From Sphingobacterium hotanense (lineage in GTDB: Bacteria > Bacteroidota > Bacteroidia > Sphingobacteriales > Sphingobacteriaceae): a stretch of DNA of 64,000 nt. Location: positions 2,232,001 to 2,296,000 of the forward strand of contig NZ_CP030848.1 of assembly GCF_008274825.1 (NCBI RefSeq). The letters are read 5' to 3'. Below the pieces are notes generated by a model, which saw only the letters and a program-made list of their open reading frames with translations, had not been told where the DNA came from and made no database searches. Below are positions 26,233 to 31,499 of this stretch, in pieces. The translations under genes were made by a program, and so were the position numbers. Position 1 is the first letter of the stretch, and the number at the start of each line of letters is the position of its first letter.

Positions 26233-26421
26233 ATGAAAAAATTAGAGAAAATTGAAACCAAAGAAATATTAGCGACAGCGAATATTAAAGGTGGCTCGAT
26301 CGGACTCCAATCAAGCTTTAGTAATGATACAGGTATTGTCACTGGCGGCGTTGATCCGACCTGCAATAAAAGCACGGGCTATGTAGTGGCAGATAACTGG
26401 AGAGACTATATCGATTTATAA
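26233..26421 (+). CDS. Grasp-with-spasm RiPP precursor peptide 1 (62 aa)
   Basis: The start at 26233 aligns with the two paralogues downstream; an upstream in-frame codon adds ten unrelated residues. The leader MKKLEKIETKEILATANIKGG has 21 residues ending in GG, the cleavage site for C39 peptidases. The 41-residue core holds a conserved PT, a Cys (PTCNKST) and an acidic C-terminal VVADNWRDYIDL. The leader fits the Bacteroidota 'natural product precursor' type. The matching maturases and a C39-peptidase exporter lie 3 kb downstream beyond an insertion element. Confidence 0.85.
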   Translation: MKKLEKIETKEILATANIKGGSIGLQSSFSNDTGIVTGGVDPTCNKSTGYVVADNWRDYIDL

Positions 26422-26428
26422 CAGAAGT

Positions 26429-26445
26429 ACACACACACACACACA
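26429..26445 (+). repeat. (AC)8 dinucleotide tract
   Basis: Eight AC units between precursor 1 and precursor 2, about 17 bp before the second start codon. Such tracts can change length by slippage and would alter spacing only, not frame. Confidence 0.9.
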
Positions 26446-26462
26446 TTAATACTAATAAAACC

Positions 26463-26654
26463 ATGAAAAAATTAGAGAAATTGAAACAAAACAAATTGGT
26501 TAATACAAACCAAGTTAAAGGTGGCATTCTTGGCGGACGCGGTTTAACAAATGGCATCGACAATGGGGTTCTTCCGACAATGAGTAGTTCAAACGAACTA
26601 TTTGGAGACACTACAGTTGCAGACCACATTGACGATGGTTGCACAAGACCGTAA
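26463..26654 (+). CDS. Grasp-with-spasm RiPP precursor peptide 2 (63 aa)
   Basis: 21-residue leader MKKLEKLKQNKLVNTNQVKGG, nearly the same as its neighbours. The 42-residue core begins ILGGRGL and contains the shared LPT and TVADH motifs, and ends DDGCTRP. It has one cysteine near the C-terminus. A second GG inside the core (ILGG) could offer another cleavage point. Located 41 bp after precursor 1 and 45 bp before precursor 3. Confidence 0.88.
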   Translation: MKKLEKLKQNKLVNTNQVKGGILGGRGLTNGIDNGVLPTMSSSNELFGDTTVADHIDDGCTRP

Positions 26655-26699
26655 TTAAAACGAATAAACTAAATACATACACTTATAAATTAATACCTT

Positions 26700-26891
26700 A
26701 TGAAAAAGTTAGAAAAACTAAACGCAAACAAACTTGCAAATACTGAGCAAGTTAAAGGTGGCGCAGGCATCTTCGTTGACTTCTCAGTAGATGTAGTAGA
26801 CGGAGGATCAGTTCCAACAACAGAGCACAGACCGACAAAAGGTCGCTTAGTAGAGCACTACACTTGTGACCATGCTCCTGATAACAATTAA
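26700..26891 (+). CDS. Grasp-with-spasm RiPP precursor peptide 3 (63 aa)
   Basis: Leader MKKLEKLNANKLANTEQVKGG (21 residues) and a 42-residue core with SVPTTEHRPT and LVEHYTCDHAPDNN. It shares the PT and V-(A)-D/E-N/H positions with the other two precursors and has one cysteine. It is the last gene before a strong terminator. The Thr/Ser and Asp/Glu side chains are the expected donors and acceptors for ATP-grasp-made ester or amide links; which ones are joined is unknown. Confidence 0.88.
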   Translation: MKKLEKLNANKLANTEQVKGGAGIFVDFSVDVVDGGSVPTTEHRPTKGRLVEHYTCDHAPDNN

Positions 26892-26912
26892 GTATTTGTA
26901 ATCAGCTAATTT

Positions 26913-26951
26913 AAAGGAGCTGTCCATCGAGGGCAGCTCCTTTATTTTTTT
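26913..26951 (+). terminator. Terminator of the precursor operon
   Basis: AAAGGAGCTG (26913-26922) and CAGCTCCTTT (26934-26943) pair perfectly, with three more inner pairs, followed by ATTTTTTT. It ends the precursor transcript before the repeat array and insertion element. Confidence 0.92.
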
Positions 26952-26979
26952 GCTAGATCAAGAATTGTGTCTGCAGCAT

Positions 26980-27316
26980 GAAAGGAGGGATTTAAGGTTT
27001 TACAGGATGTTTTGTCTTTGAAGGATATTTTGTCTTTGAAGGATAGTTTGTCTTGAACCAGGAAAGGAAGGATTTTAGGATTAGCAGGATCGTGTACAGT
27101 TTATTTAAAAGGGTATTGTTTTGAACCAGGAAAGGAAGGATTTTAGGATTAGCAGGATGTTTTGTCTTTGAAGGATAGTTTGTCTTGAACCAGGAAAGGA
27201 AGGATTTTAGGATTAGCAGGATCCTGTAAATCTTTGCATCCTTCCTTTCCTGGTTCTGAAAACCATTTTTTCTTTCAACATGATCCTGTAAATCTTTGCA
27301 TCCTTCCTTTCCTGGT
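26980..27316. repeat. Left part of dispersed-repeat array interrupted by the IS110 element
   Basis: Contains three perfect forward copies of TTGAACCAGGAAA (27053-27065, 27121-27133, 27185-27197), each continuing GGAAGGATTTTAGGATTAGC. They are spaced by copies of a TTTGTCTTTGAAGGAT motif. Two reverse copies follow (CCTTCCTTTCCTGGT at about 27239-27255 and 27302-27316). The last is cut by the insertion element exactly after CCTGGT. A frame reading through this array on the minus strand is repeat translation, not a gene. Confidence 0.9.
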
Positions 27317-27341
27317 ATTCTAGGTTTTTGACATATGCAAA
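27317..27341 (-). promoter_or_regulatory. -33 half of a junction promoter at the IS right end
   Basis: In element orientation TTTG (27338-27341) is followed by 20 bases to the end. Joining this end to the left end in a circle places the last T before ACCTTTG (28605-28611) and creates TACCTTTG, so that TTTG-N20-TAnnTTTG appears, the Bacteroidota promoter consensus. In the integrated state the two halves are separated. Confidence 0.7.
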
Positions 27342-27362
27342 TTTTCTTTAATATTTTTTCTA

Positions 27363-28355
27363 TCACGCTGCATAATGATAATCTTCCCGATACATCTCCT
27401 GTCGTCCGATCAAGGAAAACATGATCAAAATCAGCTTGAATTTCACATTGTTCAAGACCAACGGGTAAGCTTTGGTTGTGAGGTTCCGTTGCGCATATTC
27501 TCGGAGCGTCTTGTCATGTGTAATGGCAATCTTTGCCGCTTGGTTCAACTCCTGCTTTATGGCCTTGTTGGCCATATGCGAGACTCGCTTTCGACCGCGA
27601 ATACTGGTCCCAGAAGTGTGCTCAAATGGTATCACACCGGCATAGACAGCGTATTTTCGGGGATCGGTAAAAGCCTTGAAATTCTCCGTATAAACGATCG
27701 TCATCCAGGCATTGACCGGGCCTATCCCTTTGACGCTTTTGAGGATCTGATAGTTCCTGTTGAGCGATTCATCGCTTTCGATGAGCTGTAAGATTTCTCG
27801 TTCTACTCTGTAGATCTCTTTCTTATAAACATCTATCATTGTTTTACTGACCTTCAGGATCACCTTCCCTGCGTCTTTCCCGTACATCGCCTTGCGCTCA
27901 GAGCTGCTCGCTTTGTAACCGGCCATCTCTCTCACTAGACGTTTACGAAAGGAGATCAGCTGCTTAAGATCAAATATTGTAGAATTCAATTTACCGCTTG
28001 GTTCGAGCATATAAGCCTTTTCTTCCCCATACTGGGCAATCCTAAAGGAGTCTTGCTTATCGCTCTTGCCACGGACCATGCCCATCGACTTCTTGATCTC
28101 TAGACCAGATTTGCGTGTATACGAAAGACCTTTTGACTCGCAATACTGCAGGAATCTATATTCATATCCACCAGTATATTCCATGATAAAGAAGACTTGG
28201 CTTGATACAAAACCTTTCCCTCGCATCCACTTTGCCAATTGCTTAAATCCCGAACTGTTGTTCTCGATCTTAATGAAATCATGTGTGCCCCAATGGCAGA
28301 TGTCCAATGTCTTCTTAGAAACGTCGACACCTAAGGTAATACGATCTTTTTTCAT
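27363..28355 (-). CDS. IS110-family DEDD recombinase/transposase
   Basis: 330 aa, intact. The N-terminal RuvC-like DEDD domain has Asp11 (GVDVSKKT), Glu59 (IMEYTGG), Asp99 and Asp102 (GKSDKQDSFR). A helical linker is followed by the C-terminal Transposase_20 domain with helix-hairpin-helix VKGIGPVNA (208-216) and the serine motif HTSGTS (247-251), where IS110 enzymes carry the catalytic Ser. The family cuts and joins DNA under direction of a bridge RNA made from the element's own end. The non-coding end lies directly upstream of this gene. No frameshift or stop, so the element may be active. Confidence 0.96.
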   Translation of the reverse strand: MKKDRITLGVDVSKKTLDICHWGTHDFIKIENNSSGFKQLAKWMRGKGFVSSQVFFIMEYTGGYEYRFLQYCESKGLSYTRKSGLEIKKSMGMVRGKSDKQDSFRIAQYGEEKAYMLEPSGKLNSTIFDLKQLISFRKRLVREMAGYKASSSERKAMYGKDAGKVILKVSKTMIDVYKKEIYRVEREILQLIESDESLNRNYQILKSVKGIGPVNAWMTIVYTENFKAFTDPRKYAVYAGVIPFEHTSGTSIRGRKRVSHMANKAIKQELNQAAKIAITHDKTLREYAQRNLTTKAYPLVLNNVKFKLILIMFSLIGRQEMYREDYHYAA

Positions 28356-28387
28356 GATCTAAACTTTTTAATGTAAATGATTGAAAA

Positions 28388-28550
28388 ATTGCCCGTTACC
28401 TAGTACCTTTGAAGTACCTTTGATAATAAAACTATTCTAGTTTGGCCTTAGGCAATGAATAAGGTAGGCACAGATACCAGGAAAAGTCCTTAACGACTAC
28501 TTCAAAATAATGTTCAACCTGCCTTATTCATCCTAACGCTTCCGTTAGGT
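28388..28550 (-). ncRNA. Putative IS110 bridge RNA
   Basis: Read on the minus strand, 5' to 3'. A 5' hairpin comes first (arms 28543-28549 and 28532-28538, loop GAAG). Next is a target-binding loop closed by 28518-28531 with 28455-28468 (13 of 14 pairs). Last is a donor-binding loop closed by a short stem (28451-28454 with 28390-28393). Left target guide: TTGAAC (28517-28512). Right target guide: TTTCCTGGT (28484-28476), complement of ACCAGGAAA. Left donor guide: CTAGAATA (28440-28433), equal to the element's right end CTAGAAT plus the core A. Right donor guide: CAAAGGT, present twice (28422-28416, 28411-28405), complement of the left end ACCTTTG. Order and length (about 163 nt) agree with the published IS621 bridge RNA. 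Confidence 0.85.
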
Positions 28551-28611
28551 AATACCTTATATCTTCTATTAAGTATTTATTCATCAATTACTCTCTGTTT
28601 AAACCAAAGGT

Positions 28612-28870
28612 TCAGAAACCCCTTATTTCTTTCAACATGATCCTGCCCATCCTTGCATCCTTCCTTCCTGGTTCAGAAACCCCTTATTTCTTTCAACATG
28701 ATCCTGCCCATCCTTGCATCCTTCCTTTCCTGGTTCAGAAAACCTTTTTATTTTCAAAAAGATCCTGCCCATCCTTGCATCCTTCCTTTCCTGGTTCAGA
28801 AAAACTTTTTTTCTTTCAACATGATCCTGACAATCCTTGAATCCTTCCTTTCCTGGTTCAAAACAAGTTT
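28612..28870. repeat. Right part of the dispersed-repeat array
   Basis: Four reverse-orientation units of about 60 bp in tandem, each with the order ATGATCCTG, ATCCTTGCATCC, TTCCTTTCCTGGTTCA. The last (28849-28861) contains the perfect minus-strand 13-mer TTGAACCAGGAAA; the others read TTCAG at that place. The first unit lacks one T-C step in the pyrimidine run. Frames through these units are repeat translations and are not genes. Confidence 0.9.
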
Positions 28871-28925
28871 ACCTTAATCGTTCAGTCCACCAATACCTCA
28901 ATACAAATCAATATAGACTTCCTCG

Positions 28926-29111
28926 GCTTAAAGCCCTTTCAAACCCAATGATAAGCCCTTTATGAACCCTTTCAAAACCGCTCGGAAAGGGCTTTGATAT
29001 GGGTATGCATGGGTTTTCGTTTTGGTATAATATCAAGAAGCTTTAAACAAATCTCAAAAAGTATATCCAAGCCGTCATAGGTCTAACTACTAAATACTAA
29101 CTACTAAATAC
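28926..29111. repeat. AAGCCCTTTC/GAAAGGGCTT repeat and 14-bp tandem duplication
   Basis: AAAGCCCTTTC at 28930-28940 is inverted at GAAAGGGCTTT (28985-28995), with a further AAGCCCTTT and two AACCCTTTC-like copies between them, so the segment can fold into a compound hairpin. Further right, TAACTACTAAATAC is perfectly duplicated in tandem (29084-29097, 29098-29111). The remainder up to 29272 is AT-rich and holds no supported gene. Confidence 0.65.
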
Positions 29112-29272
29112 TACAACCCGCTTTACGAATATACTTTCAAAGCCTACGAATATTGATTGATGGTTAGCAGCTTATTTAACCCCGGTTTTTTTGAATTGCT
29201 ATTATTCTATTTTCACACAGTAAAGCGATTCCTGCAGAAAGAGCTGAAGGTGATCATACTAATGAAGGAAGA

Positions 29273-30235
29273 ATGAGCAAAGTATTAATCTTAAGCCAGG
29301 CTAGTTTTGAGACCTCTACAGACTACCTCTGTAAGTGGTTAGGGTATTATGCTACTCCGTATAAACGCTTAAATGGAGAGGATCTGTTTATGATAAACAG
29401 TTTATCCGAATTGCCGCAAAATGATGACTATGCCGTGGTATGGTATAGACGACGTATTCATAAGTTCCCGAATGTCGGATATAGTTTCAGAGAAGAGCAT
29501 TTTGAGAACGATAGAACGCTTCGTGACTTCCTAAACACGGAATTTAGAGCCTTATTCTTCTATATTCTTGAGAAGATCGACCTGAATAAATGGGTGAACA
29601 ATCCCTTTGTATTCAATAGGATTAATAAGCTACATGTATTGCAGGCTGCTGAAGAACAGGGTATTCTGATTCCAAAGACGGAGGTGATGACCAGCAAGAC
29701 TGCTCTCGTGGGGTTTCTTGCTACCTACAAGAAGCTTATTCTTAAACCACTCAGCGAAGTGATTTTCTTACAAGATGAGGGGGATATGCACTTCAATATG
29801 TTGTCGAAGGTTATCGATGAGAAGACGTTGAAATATGTTCCTCAGCAATTCTTTCCATCTTTAGTACAGCAAGCGATTGAAAAGAAGATGGAGATCAGGG
29901 CATTCTACCTTTATGGTCGATTCTATTCGATGGCAATCTATTCGCAAAATAATAAAAACACCAAAACCGATTTCCGTAACTACGATCATCAACGCCCAAA
30001 TAGAACAGTTCCTTATAAATTACCGCAAGGGTTAGAGCGCAAGCTGGATGCCCTGATGAAAGGCTTAGGATTCAATACAGGCTCGATCGACCTTATTCTT
30101 ACGCCGGAAGGCGATTACGTTTTCTTAGAGATTAATCCAGAAGGTCAATTTGGTATGGTTTCTCATCCTTGTAATTACTTTTTAGAACGAGAAATGGCAT
30201 TAATATTTAAAGAGAAGATTTCCAATGAAGCATAG
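29273..30235 (+). CDS. gwsG: Grasp-with-spasm ATP-grasp peptide maturase
   Basis: 320-aa ATP-grasp ligase of the MvdD/RimK-like graspetide group. The N-terminal part (KVLILSQASFETSTDYLCKWLGYY) is the typical beginning of this family. ATP/Mg-binding stretches are KLILKPLSE, EIRAFYLYGRFYSMAI and TGSIDLILTPEGDYVFLEINPEGQF (metal-binding D and E-x-N). It would activate Asp/Glu side chains of the precursor cores and join them to Thr/Ser or Lys. A GGAAGA ribosome site precedes the ATG. It opens the maturation/export operon and overlaps a 59-aa gene by 11 bp. Confidence 0.9.
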   Translation: MSKVLILSQASFETSTDYLCKWLGYYATPYKRLNGEDLFMINSLSELPQNDDYAVVWYRRRIHKFPNVGYSFREEHFENDRTLRDFLNTEFRALFFYILEKIDLNKWVNNPFVFNRINKLHVLQAAEEQGILIPKTEVMTSKTALVGFLATYKKLILKPLSEVIFLQDEGDMHFNMLSKVIDEKTLKYVPQQFFPSLVQQAIEKKMEIRAFYLYGRFYSMAIYSQNNKNTKTDFRNYDHQRPNRTVPYKLPQGLERKLDALMKGLGFNTGSIDLILTPEGDYVFLEINPEGQFGMVSHPCNYFLEREMALIFKEKISNEA

Positions 30236-30404
30236 GTTTATCAAAAAACTCAAAAAGATGGAGGGTCTTCCTCTTTCAATCTATTTTCTGGAGAGGGATC
30301 AAATGGATTCGGACAAGACGCCCTATAAATTAGAAGAAGCCAAAGATATCAATTCCAAAGGCTATAGGGTGATTAGTTATTACAAACCGGTTTCAAAACT
30401 TTAG
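30225..30404 (+). CDS. Small basic protein between ATP-grasp and SPASM genes (59 aa)
   Basis: ATG at 30225 overlaps the end of the ATP-grasp gene by 11 bp and the stop lies two bases before the SPASM gene, so it fills the gap exactly. The product starts MKHRFIKKLKKMEGLPLSIY and continues LEEAKDINSKGYRVISYYKPVSKL. It is charged and soluble, with no signal peptide. The tight packing in a five-to-six-gene operon argues that it is translated. I do not recognise a family; it could be a leader-binding or scaffold protein for the modification enzymes. Confidence 0.7.
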   Translation: MKHRFIKKLKKMEGLPLSIYFLERDQMDSDKTPYKLEEAKDINSKGYRVISYYKPVSKL

Positions 30405-30406
30405 TT

Positions 30407-31498
30407 ATGCGCTATCTGAATATCTTCGCAAATTGTAAGCTTGTCAAAGGGGCTAGCATGTCGCTGCTTTGCGATTTACAGCTTAGAAAATACTATCAAA
30501 TTCCAAACGACATGGCTGAAGTGCTGGTATTTCTAGCAGACCATTCGGTGGAAGAAGCAATAGAGACTTTTGGAGTTGAAAACAAGGGGACAATACAGTC
30601 CTATATCAATTTTGTGTTGAAAATGGACATGGGTCTTCTGGATGACAACATTATCAAAGAGCTGGTACCTTTGTCGTTAGAGTGGGATGCTTTCTCTGAA
30701 ATTACCAATGTTATTCTCGAGTTTAAGCCAGGAACGAGTTATGATGTCGCTTTTATTCAGGATTTACTTTCGCTGAACTTATCGGCGGTTGAATTAAGAA
30801 GCTACGAGCCGATTCCTTTTTCCGAAACAGTTCAGCTACTTTCCTTATTTAAATATAGCAAGATCTTGTCTATCAAATTGATTACCGCTTGGTCCAAGGA
30901 ATATTCAGAAAAGCGGATAAAAGATTTAATGGAGACAGATTACAGGCTCAATACGGTTGTACTTCATGGAGCACCGAAAACAAAGCAAGTTAAGTTGTTC
31001 AGAGATTCCGCGTCAATTGTCTACAGTCAAAGTAGTCTGAACTCAAACCTGCAATGTGGGGTTATTCAACCTTCTTATTTCAGCACGAGCATAGAGTTGT
31101 TTTCCGAAAGCCAACTTCACAATACTTGTCTAAATAGGAAATTGTCAATAGACAAGGATGGCTTCATAAAGAACTGCCCATCGATGAAAGAAAACTATGG
31201 TCATTTCTTAGATACGTCTTTAGCAGACATCCTTGCAGATCCCGGCTTTAGGAAGGATTGGTTCATCAATAAAGACAGTATTGAGGTCTGCAAAGATTGC
31301 GAATTCCGTCATGTCTGCACGGATTGTAGAGCTTTCACAGAACGAACGCATGTCGACAAGGATGGACGCGATAGATCAAAACCATTGAAATGTGGTTATG
31401 ACCCCTACAATAATTCATGGGAAGATTGGTCGCAGAATCCGTTGAAACAAGACGCCATCTCTTTCTATCAAATGGAAGATTTAATCGATAAAGCGTAG
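30407..31498 (+). CDS. gwsS: Grasp-with-spasm SPASM-domain peptide maturase
   Basis: 363 aa. The C-terminal quarter is a SPASM domain: cysteines in NTCLNRK, KNCPS and the cluster VCKDCEFRHVCTDCRAF, followed by KCGYDPY, fit binding of auxiliary iron-sulfur clusters. The N-terminal 240 residues look like a partial TIM-barrel, but the radical-SAM CxxxCxxC motif is not present. In the named grasp-with-spasm systems this protein accompanies the ATP-grasp enzyme. It may recognise the leader or carry a non-radical function. It ends one base before the exporter gene. Confidence 0.88.
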   Translation: MRYLNIFANCKLVKGASMSLLCDLQLRKYYQIPNDMAEVLVFLADHSVEEAIETFGVENKGTIQSYINFVLKMDMGLLDDNIIKELVPLSLEWDAFSEITNVILEFKPGTSYDVAFIQDLLSLNLSAVELRSYEPIPFSETVQLLSLFKYSKILSIKLITAWSKEYSEKRIKDLMETDYRLNTVVLHGAPKTKQVKLFRDSASIVYSQSSLNSNLQCGVIQPSYFSTSIELFSESQLHNTCLNRKLSIDKDGFIKNCPSMKENYGHFLDTSLADILADPGFRKDWFINKDSIEVCKDCEFRHVCTDCRAFTERTHVDKDGRDRSKPLKCGYDPYNNSWEDWSQNPLKQDAISFYQMEDLIDKA

Positions 31499-31499
31499 G

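Larger units (their letters stand above)
27317..28611 (-). mobile_element. IS110-family insertion element with bridge-RNA end (1,295 bp)
   Basis: The borders follow from the repeat it interrupts. The left flank ends CCTTTCCTGGT (27316), the right flank resumes TCAGAAACCCC (28612), and joining them rebuilds the neighbouring repeat unit exactly. GGT (ACC in element orientation) is present at both ends (27314-27316 and 28609-28611), and no terminal inverted repeat or longer target duplication is seen; both fit IS110-type site-specific recombination. The element holds one intact recombinase and a 256-nt non-coding left end upstream of it, which places it in the IS110 rather than the IS1111 subgroup. 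The right end is short (46 bp). Confidence 0.93.

Noticed and set aside
26992..27366. Minus-strand frame of 124 codons next to the transposase
   Set aside because: It is a translation of the dispersed repeats (repeated KSFLSW-type segments) and has no start signal; not a gene.
26980..28870. Possible CRISPR array
   Set aside because: Units vary in length and sequence, occur in both orientations, lack uniform spacers, and no cas genes are present.
28637..28877. Two overlapping plus-strand frames with repeated PCILPFLV segments
   Set aside because: Translations of the tandem repeat units in two frames.
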